Below, piece by piece: positions 1 to 7,901 of a stretch of 21,854 nucleotides of DNA. Positions within the stretch are counted from its first letter, which is position 1; each line of letters opens with the position of its first letter. The stretch covers positions 1-21,854 of the forward strand of contig CAZLGG010000068.1 of NCBI GenBank assembly GCA_964559135.1, given 5' to 3'. This DNA comes from DRQF01 sp964559135 (GTDB taxonomy: Bacteria > Planctomycetota > GCA-002687715 > DRQF01). The translations under genes were made by a program, and so were the position numbers. The notes beneath the pieces were generated by a model. It ran no database searches and was not told where the DNA came from. It saw only the letters and a program-made list of their open reading frames with translations.

Positions 1-741
1 CTCGGCGATGTCCATCTTCCCCATGACCTTGATACGGGAGATGATGGCTTCCTGGACGCTCTTGGGGGGGGATTCCTGGTCGTAGAGGATGCCGTCGATC
101 CGGTAGCGGATCTGGACCTTGTCCTCATAGGGTTGGATGTGGACGTCCGAGGCCCGCATCTTCAGGGCCTGGAAGAGGATCATGTTGACGAGACGGATGA
201 TCGGGGCCCGATTGGCCACGTTCAAAAGGTCCTCCGACTCGGAGACGAGATTGGCGATCTCATCGAAGTTGTCGGGGCTCAAGTCGTCGATGACCTCGTC
301 GACGACTTCGTTGTGCTGTCGATACGCCCGATTGATGAGACCCGTGATTTCCTGGCGGGGCGCGACGACGGGCTCGATCTCCAGCTCGAGCATCGAGGCC
401 AGGTCATCGAGAGGGTAGACGTCGAGCGGGCGACACGTGGCGACCTGGCAGGAGGATTCGTCCGCCGAGACGCCGATCAGGTTGTAGTTGCGGGCGAACT
501 GCTGGGGGACGCGGTCGGTGAAGACCTCGGGGACGGTGACGTCGTGGAGCGAATCCATCCAAGGGAGTTCCGCGTGGTCGGCGTAGGCTCGGTTGAAATC
601 TTCCTCCGTGAGGATGCCCCGGCGAAGGACGATCTTGTCGAGACTCTGCCCTGTCTCCTTTTCCATGCGGAGACAGTCCTGCAGCGTTTTCTCATCGAGT
701 TTCCCGGAGGATTCGAGGATTTCGAGAATCTGCGTATTCAC
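1..741 (-). CDS. gspE: GspE/PilB-type secretion ATPase, N-terminal part (runs off window)
   Basis: Cytoplasmic hexameric ATPase that powers type II secretion or type IV pilus assembly. The reverse strand from GTG at 741 reads 247 codons without a stop to the window edge. Residues about 1-60 form the helical N-terminal domain (start MNTQILEILESSGKLDEKTL). The region near residues 190-247 has the conserved RAPIIRLVNMIL, ASDVHIQP, IRYRIDGILY and SRIKVMGKMDIAE motifs that precede the Walker A site of GspE/PilB; the Walker boxes lie beyond the edge. GGGAG about 10 bases upstream supports the GTG start; an overlapping ATG frame nearby does not encode GspE. It lies 120 bases downstream of gspD on the same strand, presumably in one operon. 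The family is clear, but T2SS versus pilus cannot be decided here. Confidence 0.9.
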   Translation of the reverse strand, partial: MNTQILEILESSGKLDEKTLQDCLRMEKETGQSLDKIVLRRGILTEEDFNRAYADHAELPWMDSLHDVTVPEVFTDRVPQQFARNYNLIGVSADESSCQVATCRPLDVYPLDDLASMLELEIEPVVAPRQEITGLINRAYRQHNEVVDEVIDDLSPDNFDEIANLVSESEDLLNVANRAPIIRLVNMILFQALKMRASDVHIQPYEDKVQIRYRIDGILYDQESPPKSVQEAIISRIKVMGKMDIAE

Positions 742-792
742 CTGCGTTCTCTCCCGCGGCGTCCTCCATGAGGGCCGCTCCAACGAGAAACT

Positions 793-823
793 CGCCGCCC
801 GCCCCCATTGGGCGTCGGCGGCG
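793..823 (-). other. Imperfect GC-rich hairpin between gspD and gspE
   Basis: The 120-base gap between the gspD stop and the gspE start contains CGCCGCC (793-799) that can pair with GGCGGCG (817-823), with a further short GCC/GGC inner pairing. There is no T-tract, so it is not a convincing terminator. It could stabilise the gspD transcript or be chance in GC-rich DNA. Confidence 0.25.
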
Positions 824-861
824 GATTCTCTGGGTCTCTATACGTCCACCGAGCCGGGAAT

Positions 862-3318
862 TCAGGAACCCGTCTTGGTTGCCCTGCGCGGACGTTCTCC
901 CGGGCGTCGGCTTCCGGGCATGCGGACCCCTTCGCCCCCCGTTTTCTTTTTCGGCGCATCCGCGCCCTCATCTTGCTTCTGGGCTTTGGACCTCGAGTTG
1001 GGCTCGGTCACCGGAGGTTGGGTCGGGACGCCGTCCGCGTTCATGCGCGAGGGAGGTTGCGGTCCCTCGACCGTGACGCTCGGCCGATACTTCGGCAAGT
1101 CGATCAGGCCCGTCGACTCGATGTCTTCGATGCTCATTTCCTCATCGTCCAGATCGATCTCACGGAAGTTGGGATCGACAATGTGAATCTGGCCGTCGAG
1201 CTTCGCAATCTCCAGTTTGCGATCGTAGGAGATTTTTTCCAAAGCTTCGAAGTCCGAGAGAATCGTCGGAGTGATGAAGACGTAGAGCGTGGTCTTCTCG
1301 CGGCTCTCCGACGTGCTCTTGAACAGCTCTCCCAGCACGGGGATGTCGGAGAGGAAAGGAACCCCCGTCAACGTTTCCCGATAGTTGTCCGTCGTGAGGC
1401 CGCCGATGACGACGGTGCGCCCGCTCTGCACGGTGACGCTGGTGACGATGCTGCGGGTGGTCCTCGGTGGCGGGACCTGGAACGACGCCTGGGCTCCCGT
1501 GAAGGCCTGGATCGTGATTTCGATGTCGAGCCGGAGGTAGTTGTCGTTGGAAATCGTCGGCGAGATGAGCATCTCCAGGTTGGCCTCCTGGTAACCCTGG
1601 AAGGACACCTGGTCCGAGAATTGCCCCTGGTTCACCGACGTCGTTGGAACCTCGGTCCCGATCGTGATGTGGGCCTCCTGATTGTCATTCACCATGATCG
1701 ACGGGACACTCACCAGGTTGCCGCTGATCACCTGCTTGAAGAGTTGGACCAGGATGGGCACCTCCACGAAGTTTCTGAAGATGCCGCCCACGAGACCCTG
1801 TGCATCCAGGTTGGGAACGCGGATGAGGTCGCTGAAGAACTGGTCGGTGGACGACGTCGAACCGCCCGTCGTGCCCCCACCGGTCCCTGTCCCGTCGCCG
1901 CCTGTCGTGCCGCCGCCACCCAGGACATTCTGTCGCGTATCGATGGTGGAAAGGCCGAACGCCGTCGCGCCGAAGAGCCGTGTCTCGGCGCCGCCGCCTT
2001 CCACCTGAGCCAACTCGACGCCGATGTTCTGGAGGTCGGTGCTGGTCAACTCGGCGATGGCCGCCTGGACGAGAACCTGAGGCCGTCGTTGATCCAGCCG
2101 GGTGATGATTTCCGCGAGTTCTTCGAACCGTGCCTTCGTGGCGGTGATGAGAAGCGAGTTGGTATTGGGATCGGCCACGATGTTGACTTCGTCGGGGTTG
2201 CTGGACTGACCCAATCCGCCGCGACTGGTGTTGGAGCTGCGGCCGCGGCTCCCCCCCGCGCCCGTTGGCCGGACGCTTCGGCCGCCCGTGCCTTGGAGCA
2301 GCTGCGTGAGGACGTCCTGGATGTCCTCGGCATTCGTATTTTTGAGCTCATAGATGTGGATGTTGCTGTTGGGCTCGGTCACCTCCACGTCCAGATCGGC
2401 AACGAGACTCTTGATCTCCGTCATGTAGTCGTCGATCGCGTAGACGAGGAGGGAATTGGTTCGGGGGTCCGGGATGATCTTCGGAGCGGGCGTCGTGTTC
2501 CCGGCCGAAGACGGTCGCGGGGGACGTCCTCGGCCCGGCGCGGGTGCGCCGCCGCTGGACGAGATGTCGGTGCGAGCCTCCATGAGACTCTCGATGATGG
2601 GCCCCAATTCTTCCGCGACGTGGTACTCCAGCGCGATCTTCTCGAACTTCAACTCGTTGGCTTCGACGGGGACGTCCATGGCCTTCAGGATCTGGTACAT
2701 GGTCCAGACCTTGGGAGCGAAGTTGACGATGAGCAGCGAGTTGGCCTCCTCGATGGTCTGGACGAAGCCGGCTCGATGCTCCTGGATGATATTCGTGAGG
2801 GCCCTTTGAGCCTTCTCGACCGGGATGTATTTCAGCGGGATCGTGACCGCGAGGATTTCGCCGACCCGTCGGCGGCGCGTTTCAAGTTCGTCGAGGGTGA
2901 CGAACTTGGCGCGATCCTTGAGGGATTGGGACGTCTTGATGTCCTCGATGAGGAGGACTTCCGTCTCGGGAGGTCCGATGGGTAGGACAGCCAGGTCGTG
3001 GGCGAAGAAGAGCACTTGGAGGAACGAAAACACGTCCTCCTCGGCCACCTTCTTCGTACCGATCATGTTGATGACCTTGCCGCTCAGGCGTCGTGGATCG
3101 AAGACGAAGGTCTTGCCCGTGATGACCGAGGCCGACGCGACGAACTTCTCGAGCGGTACGCCCTCCGGCTGAAGCCGGAAGGTGATCATGTTGTTCGCAT
3201 CCTTGCGAATGGGCTGGGGCCCTTCCTTTTCGCCATCTTGGGCGATCACCGTCGACGTGACGGCCGCCAGCATGATGGCCGCCATGGCCAGGAGGTTCCG
3301 CCCAGGTCGTTGACTCAT
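862..3318 (-). CDS. gspD: Type II secretion/type IV pilus secretin GspD
   Basis: Outer-membrane secretin, 818 residues, which would form the gated channel of a type II secretion or pilus machine. ATG at 3318 is chosen over an upstream TTG (3336) because it follows GGAGAG at suitable spacing and opens a signal peptide (about 1-26, ending VIA before QDG). A periplasmic N0 domain spans about 44-125. Repeated N-domains follow to about 420, with Pro/Gly-rich insertions near residues 248-273 and in the last N-domain. A Gly/Thr-rich linker lies near 460-490. The secretin core covers about 500-690 and includes VPSIMVNDNQEAHI, GTEVPTT, VVIGGLTTD and VPFLSDIPVLGELF. The last 120 or so residues form an unusual tail, first acidic, then Pro- and Lys/Arg-rich, probably disordered. 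gspE follows 120 bases downstream. Confidence 0.94.
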   Translation of the reverse strand: MSQRPGRNLLAMAAIMLAAVTSTVIAQDGEKEGPQPIRKDANNMITFRLQPEGVPLEKFVASASVITGKTFVFDPRRLSGKVINMIGTKKVAEEDVFSFLQVLFFAHDLAVLPIGPPETEVLLIEDIKTSQSLKDRAKFVTLDELETRRRRVGEILAVTIPLKYIPVEKAQRALTNIIQEHRAGFVQTIEEANSLLIVNFAPKVWTMYQILKAMDVPVEANELKFEKIALEYHVAEELGPIIESLMEARTDISSSGGAPAPGRGRPPRPSSAGNTTPAPKIIPDPRTNSLLVYAIDDYMTEIKSLVADLDVEVTEPNSNIHIYELKNTNAEDIQDVLTQLLQGTGGRSVRPTGAGGSRGRSSNTSRGGLGQSSNPDEVNIVADPNTNSLLITATKARFEELAEIITRLDQRRPQVLVQAAIAELTSTDLQNIGVELAQVEGGGAETRLFGATAFGLSTIDTRQNVLGGGGTTGGDGTGTGGGTTGGSTSSTDQFFSDLIRVPNLDAQGLVGGIFRNFVEVPILVQLFKQVISGNLVSVPSIMVNDNQEAHITIGTEVPTTSVNQGQFSDQVSFQGYQEANLEMLISPTISNDNYLRLDIEITIQAFTGAQASFQVPPPRTTRSIVTSVTVQSGRTVVIGGLTTDNYRETLTGVPFLSDIPVLGELFKSTSESREKTTLYVFITPTILSDFEALEKISYDRKLEIAKLDGQIHIVDPNFREIDLDDEEMSIEDIESTGLIDLPKYRPSVTVEGPQPPSRMNADGVPTQPPVTEPNSRSKAQKQDEGADAPKKKTGGEGVRMPGSRRPGERPRRATKTGS

Positions 3319-3488
3319 CTCAGGATCTCTCCACAACTTCCGGTCCCTTTCGAAGGGCGATTCTAACTCGACTCGAGCATGAAACCGAACCGGGGCAGCC
3401 CCTGTCCCTCAATCGTCGTCCCGCCGGTCGACGGCCGCCCGCGATCCCAGCTTTCCGTTGACGCGCGTGGGGACCCCATATTCCCCAT

Positions 3489-3518
3489 TTGCCCGTCGGA
3501 CCCTGGGGTGGGTATTCT
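3489..3518 (+). promoter_or_regulatory. Possible promoter for the PtsN-like gene
   Basis: TTGCCC (3489-3494) and TATTCT (3513-3518) are separated by 18 bases in the 270-base gap between the divergent gspD and PtsN-like genes. Each box matches the sigma-70 consensus at four of six positions. The -10 box is also the loop of a small hairpin, GTGGG (3508-3512) with CCCAC (3519-3523), followed by ATTCTTTT, which could equally be a weak terminator or attenuator. The rest of the gap shows nothing recognisable. Confidence 0.25.
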
Positions 3519-3588
3519 CCCACATTCTTTTCATCGGTGGTTGCGACCGGAAACTCGAGCCCAAGCGTGGGGGATACGAACCGAAGCC

Positions 3589-4065
3589 GTGAAGCTCAGC
3601 CGTCTCATCCCGCCGGAGAGAGTTCTGCTCGCCTCCGGAGTCTCCGACAAATGGAGCCTGATCGAGTCCCTCGTGGAGTTGGTGACACGGTCCATGGACG
3701 GCCAGGGCATTCGGCACGGGGCCGTGCTGCGGGCGGTCGTCGAGCGGGAACGATCCATGAGTACGGCCTTCGACCAAGGTCTGGCGGTGCCCCACGGTTT
3801 ACTCTCGGAGCCCATTTCGCCCTGCGGAGCCCTGGCTGTCTGCACCGAGGGAGTGGATTTCGAGAGTCTCGACGGCGCGCCCACCCATTTCGTGCTTCTC
3901 CTCCTCTTGGAAGATGGAGACGCGTCGCGCCGGCTGCACCTCACCCTCTTGGCGCGCGCCGCACGACTTTTTTCACAAATGTCGTTCAGAGAAGGGCTTC
4001 TGCGTGCGGGGAGCCCGAGAGATGCCCATGAGCATCTCCAGCGGGCGGAGGCGACTCTGTTTTGA
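3589..4065 (+). CDS. PTS EIIA type-2 domain protein (PtsN-like)
   Basis: About 158 residues, matching one EIIA domain of the fructose/mannitol/nitrogen-PTS type. These cytoplasmic proteins are phosphorylated on one His and mostly regulate metabolism or transport. The domain runs from KLSRLIPPERVLL to the end. The phosphorylatable His is His69 in GLAVPHG, matching the active-site context of PtsN. The frame is open back to 3379, but the upstream 70 residues are Pro/Arg-rich and unlike any EIIA. GTG at 3589, just before the domain, is therefore the likely start, although its ribosome site is poor. No EI, HPr or permease gene is nearby, so a regulatory role is inferred. The start is the least certain point. 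Confidence 0.82.
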   Translation: MKLSRLIPPERVLLASGVSDKWSLIESLVELVTRSMDGQGIRHGAVLRAVVERERSMSTAFDQGLAVPHGLLSEPISPCGALAVCTEGVDFESLDGAPTHFVLLLLLEDGDASRRLHLTLLARAARLFSQMSFREGLLRAGSPRDAHEHLQRAEATLF

Positions 4066-4082
4066 TGAGGGGCCTTGCCGTG

Positions 4083-4112
4083 GGCTTCATGTATTCTATG
4101 AACATGGAAGCC
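4083..4112 (+). other. Dyad downstream of the PtsN-like gene
   Basis: GGCTTCATGT (4083-4092) can pair with ACAT-G-GAAGCC (4102-4112) with one bulged G. It sits 18 bases after the PtsN-like stop. There is no T-run, so it may be a transcript-end structure or an operator rather than a classical terminator. Confidence 0.3.
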
Positions 4113-4162
4113 GGCCTCGGTCGCCCTCCACGGTCGCAAGGCACGCCTTTTTCGGATGTCGA

Positions 4163-4192
4163 TTGATCCGGAGCCGCTTGGTGTTGTATAGT
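4163..4192 (+). promoter_or_regulatory. Sigma-70-like promoter of the HU gene
   Basis: TTGATC (4163-4168), an 18-base spacer and TATAGT (4187-4192) stand upstream of the HU gene. The -10 matches five of six consensus bases and the -35 four of six. Transcription would begin near 4199, about 68 bases before the ATG. This is the best promoter-like signal in the window. Confidence 0.55.
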
Positions 4193-4266
4193 GTGCGTCC
4201 TGCCAAGGGCTTACGAACTTGACCCGTTCGGGCCTCGGGCATGTGGAGGCGACCGGAGGGCTGCAC

Positions 4267-4689
4267 ATGGGTACCGTGACGAAGAAAGAGCTGGCCTATC
4301 GGATCTCGGAGAAGACCGGGCTGAAGAAGGTGGTGATCAAACGGATCATCCAGAACTTCATCGACGAGATCATTGACGAGCTGGCGAAGGGCAACCGCTT
4401 GGAGTTTCGAGAGTTCGGCGTTTTCGAAATCAAGACTCGGGCAGCCCGCAAGGCTCGCAATCCCCGGACCGGTGTCCGGGTGGACGTGCCGGCCAAATCC
4501 GTCGTGCACTTCAAAGCCGGGCGCCTCATGAAAGAACGGGTGCAAGCGGCGGACGAAGCCCGCAAGGCGGCCGAGAAGGGGCAGGCCGTCCCTGACAACG
4601 AGACTCCCAAGACCTCATCGGACCGAAACTTCGGAGACTCCACACCAAGCGGCACCGGTGAGTTGGGGGCCGAGACTGGAGGGAGCTGA
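4267..4689 (+). CDS. HU-family DNA-binding protein with C-terminal tail
   Basis: Nucleoid-associated HU/IHF-family protein, 140 residues. The N-terminal helices (about 4-45) begin TKKELAYRISEKTGL. The beta-arm DNA-binding signature is FREFGVFEIKTRAARKARNPRTG (about 55-77; written here as overlapping motifs FREFGVFEIK and ARKARNPRTG). The final AGRLMKERV helix ends near residue 95. About 45 more residues follow, Ala/Glu-rich then Ser/Gly/Thr-rich, absent from ordinary HU (about 90 residues). ATG at 4267 is preceded by GGAGGG at 4255-4260, so an upstream in-frame TTG is rejected. HU versus IHF cannot be told from this sequence. The convergent cbs gene ends 41 bases away; that gap holds only overlapping palindromes (CGGTCGACCG and CCGGGCCCGG, 4690-4706) without a T-tract. 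Confidence 0.9.
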   Translation: MGTVTKKELAYRISEKTGLKKVVIKRIIQNFIDEIIDELAKGNRLEFREFGVFEIKTRAARKARNPRTGVRVDVPAKSVVHFKAGRLMKERVQAADEARKAAEKGQAVPDNETPKTSSDRNFGDSTPSGTGELGAETGGS

Positions 4690-4730
4690 CGGTCGACCGG
4701 GCCCGGCGTTCTCCGAGTCCGCCCCACCCC

Positions 4731-6110
4731 TCAGGAGTTCATCGCCTGAATCACGTCGAAGCGGGTGAGAATCCCCGTCAACTCGGCCCCGACGCGCACG
4801 AGAAGGGCCGGGTTGTCTCGTCCCAACAACCGACTCACGTATTCCACGCTCTCATTGGCACCGACCACGGGGAAGGGCGGATCCATCGCCGTCGCGACCG
4901 GATCCTCCAGTTGGACGGACTTTTCGATCACCTGCGCCATGATCTTGCTCTCGCGGACCGATCCCACGGACTCCCCGTGGTCGATCACCGGGAGTTGAGA
5001 CACGTTGTGGCGAGCCATGAGATCCAGTGATTGCTTCAGCGTGTCCGTGGAGGTGCATGAAACGAGCGTACGCGCGGCGGGCGTTTTCTGGAGGAGGAGG
5101 TGGCGCACGTCGCTGGCGGGCTCGTCGAGAAAGCGATTCTCTCGCATCCACTCGTCGTTGTGGAACTTGGAAAGATAACGCTCGCCCGTATCCGTCAGGA
5201 TCACGAGGACGATCTTGTCGGGGTCGTCCAACTCGCACGCCAGGTCCAGGGCGATCTTGGTGGCCGTTCCGGAACTGCCGCCCACGAAAAGGCCCTCACG
5301 GCGGGCAAGCTGTCTTGCCACGTTGAACGAGTCCTTGTCGCTGACGGTGCGGAATTCATCGACGTAGTCCAGCCAGGCGGTTTCGGGCAACTTGTCCTGC
5401 CCGATGCCCTCGACCTTGTAAACCGAGCCCTCTTCGTCGAAGCGCCCTTCCTTGAAGGCCTTGAACAAAGAACCCTCTGGATCCGCTCCGACCACGCGAA
5501 TGCTCGGTTCCTTCTCTTTCAAGAACTTGCCCACGCCGCTGATGGTGCCCCCCGTTCCCATGCCTCCCACGAGAACGTCGAGGCGGCCTTGGAGCTGTTC
5601 CCAGATTTCCGGGCCCGTCGTCCTGTAATGGGTCTCGGGGTTGACCTGATTGTAGAACTGGTTGGCGAAATAGGAGTTGGGCGTATCGTCCACGATGTTC
5701 TTGGCCACGGTGACATAGTAGTCCGGGTGCTCGGGAGGCACCGTGGGCGTGACGATCACTTCGGCCCCGAAAGCCTTCAGCAATCGCACTTTCTCCGTAC
5801 TCATCTTGTCGGGAAGGGTGAAGATGCTCTTGTAACCCTTGATCGCGGCGGTCAAGGCGAGCCCGACGCCGGTGTTGCCGCTCGTCGCCTCCACGATGGT
5901 TCCGCCCGGTCGGATGAGACCGCGTTCTTCGGCGTCCTCGATGATGGAACGGCCGATTCGGTCCTTGACGCTGGCACCCGGATTGAAGAACTCGCACTTG
6001 GCGAGGACCTGGGTGCGCAGGCCCTCCGTCAACCGATTGAGGCGGACGATCGGCGTCATGCCGATGCAGGACAGGATGTCGTCATGGATGCTCGGATTGG
6101 ATTTCGTCAT
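4731..6110 (-). CDS. cbs: Cystathionine beta-synthase (PLP domain plus CBS pair)
   Basis: PLP enzyme that condenses serine (or O-acetylserine) with homocysteine to form cystathionine in reverse transsulfuration; cytoplasmic, 459 residues. The fold-type II PLP domain spans about 1-330. It contains NPGASVKDRIG with the Schiff-base Lys49, EATSGNTGVGL for substrate binding, the PLP phosphate loop GGMGTGGTISG and GLFVGGSSGTA. Two CBS domains follow from about 340 to the end (SQLPVIDHGESVG; GILTRFDVIQAM). The fusion and length separate it from plain cysteine synthase. The haem-binding N-terminus of animal CBS is absent. ATG at 6110 follows GGGAG at good spacing; an open upstream extension is not conserved-looking. 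It is divergent from uppP, with 65 bases between. Confidence 0.9.
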   Translation of the reverse strand: MTKSNPSIHDDILSCIGMTPIVRLNRLTEGLRTQVLAKCEFFNPGASVKDRIGRSIIEDAEERGLIRPGGTIVEATSGNTGVGLALTAAIKGYKSIFTLPDKMSTEKVRLLKAFGAEVIVTPTVPPEHPDYYVTVAKNIVDDTPNSYFANQFYNQVNPETHYRTTGPEIWEQLQGRLDVLVGGMGTGGTISGVGKFLKEKEPSIRVVGADPEGSLFKAFKEGRFDEEGSVYKVEGIGQDKLPETAWLDYVDEFRTVSDKDSFNVARQLARREGLFVGGSSGTATKIALDLACELDDPDKIVLVILTDTGERYLSKFHNDEWMRENRFLDEPASDVRHLLLQKTPAARTLVSCTSTDTLKQSLDLMARHNVSQLPVIDHGESVGSVRESKIMAQVIEKSVQLEDPVATAMDPPFPVVGANESVEYVSRLLGRDNPALLVRVGAELTGILTRFDVIQAMNS

Positions 6111-6175
6111 GCTTGAGGGCTCCCGTGGGTCTTTGCGGGGGATCTTAGCAATCACTCGATCAGAGAACCCGCCCC

Positions 6176-6996
6176 ATGACACTCGCCCAAGCCGCCCTTC
6201 TCGGTGTCGTCCAAGGACTCACCGAATTCCTTCCCGTCTCGTCCTCCGGCCATCTCGTGCTCGCCAAGAGCTGGCTGGGTGTCCAGGAGACCGGAGGGGT
6301 GGCCTTCGAGGTCATCGTGCATCTGGGGACACTTTTTGCCGTTTTCGTGGGCCTCAGAGGGCCCGTCCTCGAACTCCTCCGGGCCGTCGGCACACTCCCG
6401 CATCCGGGGCGTTGGCGGCAGGCCTTCGCCGAGGATCCCGGTTTTCGCCGGCTCGTTCTGCTCGTCCCCGCCACGCTGCCGGCCGTCATCGTGGGCCTGG
6501 GCTTCGCGGATGCCCTCGAGGGGCTCTTCGGAGCGCCTCGCTGGGCGGCCGCCATGCTGCTCGTCACCGCCATCATCCTCCTGTCTCCCTTGCCTTTCGG
6601 TGAGCGGCGCGGTCTGTTGGGATGGAGGAGCGCCCTCTTCATGGGGATCGCCCAGGCCGTGGCCATCATCCCGGGGATTTCCCGTTCGGGCTCCACCATC
6701 AGCACCGGCTGCGTGGCCGGCGTGAGGAGGGAAGAGGCGGGGGTTTTCTCCTTCTTGATGGCGATTCCGGCCATTCTGGGTGCGGTGATTCTCAAGGCTG
6801 GCGACGTGCTGGCCGCNNNNNNNNNNTGGCCGCGGCGGACGCGGCGGCGGGGCCCCTCGTGGTCGGCTTCATTCTGTCTTTCGTCGCGGGATGGTTCTCC
6901 CTGGTTGCCCTTTTGGGCTTGGTGCGTGCGGGCCGCCTCTGGGTGTTTTCTCCATACCTGATTCTCGTGGGAAGCCTCTCTCTGATCTTCGGTTGA
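6176..6996 (+). CDS. uppP: Undecaprenyl-diphosphatase UppP/BacA, interrupted by an N gap
   Basis: Integral membrane phosphatase that recycles undecaprenyl pyrophosphate for peptidoglycan and other envelope polymers. Both BacA signatures are present: EFLPVSSSGHL (residues 17-27) and PGISRSGST (about 165-173), within a chain of hydrophobic segments. Ten Ns (6817-6826) break the frame: the first part reads in one frame to 6816, and the C-terminal part (AAADAAAGPLVVGF to LIFG, stop 6994-6996) in another. The seven bases TGGCCGC occur on both sides of the Ns. Collapsing them joins the halves in frame as DVLAAADAAAGPLVV and gives 267 residues, a normal UppP length. The gene is therefore intact and the frame break is an assembly artefact. 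Confidence 0.93.
6817..6826. other. Assembly gap of ten Ns
   Basis: Ten consecutive Ns lie inside uppP. The flanks share TGGCCGC (6810-6816 and 6827-6833), so the true sequence probably has no gap but a 7-base contig overlap. Downstream coordinates would shift by 17 bases if corrected. Confidence 0.98.
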
Positions 6997-7043
6997 GTCA
7001 AGCAGGCTCGCTTCCCTGGCCGATAGCATCCCTGGAGGGAATC

Positions 7044-7901
7044 ATGACTGCCGGGGATCTGTCCGTCATCAATTCGAGCCTTTTGGAAGAGCGTCTGCGA
7101 TCCGTGACGGAACAGGGGGCTCTCGACTTGCCCGTCCTTCCCGACGTCGCACTCAAGGTCACTCGCCTCTGCGGCGACGAGGAATGCGACCAGAAGGAAC
7201 TGGCCGATGTCATCCGGCGCGATCAGTCTCTCATGGCTCACCTTCTTCGCGTGGCCAACTCCGCGATCTACGGGGGCCGGGTCGAGATCGTCTCGCTCCA
7301 ACTCGCCGTGAATCGATTGGGACTCGCGAAGATGCGCGAGATCGTGCTCGCCGTCGCTTGCAAGGCTTCGCTTTTCGGTGAAGAGGGCCCCTTGGAGGAG
7401 ATGACCAAAAGGTTGTTTCAACACTCCATGGTGACGGCCGCGTGCTCCCAGGAAGTCGCGCGACGCAAGCGACTCAATGTGGAAGAAGCGTTCACGGTAG
7501 GCCTCCTCCACGACGTCGGCCGAACCGTGTTGCTCCACCAGGCCCGCAAAATAGCGATCGCCGAGGGTTGGGATATGGCACCTGAAGAACTCCTGGCCGC
7601 CACGGACGGCTTGCACGCGGAGGTGGGCGCGGAAATGCTCGCCTCCTGGGGGCTGCCTGACACGATGGTGGAGGGCATCCGCCATCATCACGCGCCGGAC
7701 TCCTCGGGCGGCGAAGCGACCCTAGCCCACCTGTTACGATTCGCCGACGATCTGGCCCACCTCATGATGGATGATTCGCGTGCTCCTGAATCCCTCGAGG
7801 ACCATCCCGACTTGGAACGGCTGAACCTCTACCCGGACGACGTGGAGTGGCTGTTGGAGCGCCAGTCGAAGGTGATCGAACAGATGGAGGCCTACCTGTG
7901 A
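7044..7901 (+). CDS. HDOD domain signalling protein
   Basis: Cytoplasmic protein of 285 residues with an HDOD domain, a relative of HD phosphohydrolases found in bacterial signalling and regulation, usually without shown enzyme activity. The domain runs from about residue 20 (LPVLPDVALKV) to 220. It includes VIRRDQSLMAHLLRVANSA, the GLLHDVGR motif with His156-Asp157, and IRHHHAP near 212-218. The last 60 residues form an acidic helical tail. ATG at 7044 follows GGAGGG (7034-7039) 4 bases upstream. The stop overlaps the sthA start (GTGA), so the two are translationally coupled. No receiver or GGDEF domain is attached and the signal is unknown. Confidence 0.88.
   Translation: MTAGDLSVINSSLLEERLRSVTEQGALDLPVLPDVALKVTRLCGDEECDQKELADVIRRDQSLMAHLLRVANSAIYGGRVEIVSLQLAVNRLGLAKMREIVLAVACKASLFGEEGPLEEMTKRLFQHSMVTAACSQEVARRKRLNVEEAFTVGLLHDVGRTVLLHQARKIAIAEGWDMAPEELLAATDGLHAEVGAEMLASWGLPDTMVEGIRHHHAPDSSGGEATLAHLLRFADDLAHLMMDDSRAPESLEDHPDLERLNLYPDDVEWLLERQSKVIEQMEAYL

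Noticed and set aside
808..2985. Open frame of 725 codons on the plus strand opposite gspD
   Set aside because: It is antisense to a well-recognised secretin; GC-rich codon use leaves the opposite frame open. Its Asp/Val/Leu/Arg-rich translation matches no fold.
3508..3530. Rho-independent terminator (GTGGG/CCCAC then ATTCTTTT)
   Set aside because: Only a 5-pair stem with an interrupted T-run, and no plus-strand gene ends just upstream; noted only under the promoter entry.
5100..6116. Open frame of 338 codons on the plus strand opposite cbs
   Set aside because: Antisense shadow; the minus strand has intact PLP-enzyme motifs.
6817..6996. Frameshifted uppP as a pseudogene
   Set aside because: The shift coincides with the N run and disappears when the repeated TGGCCGC flanks are merged.
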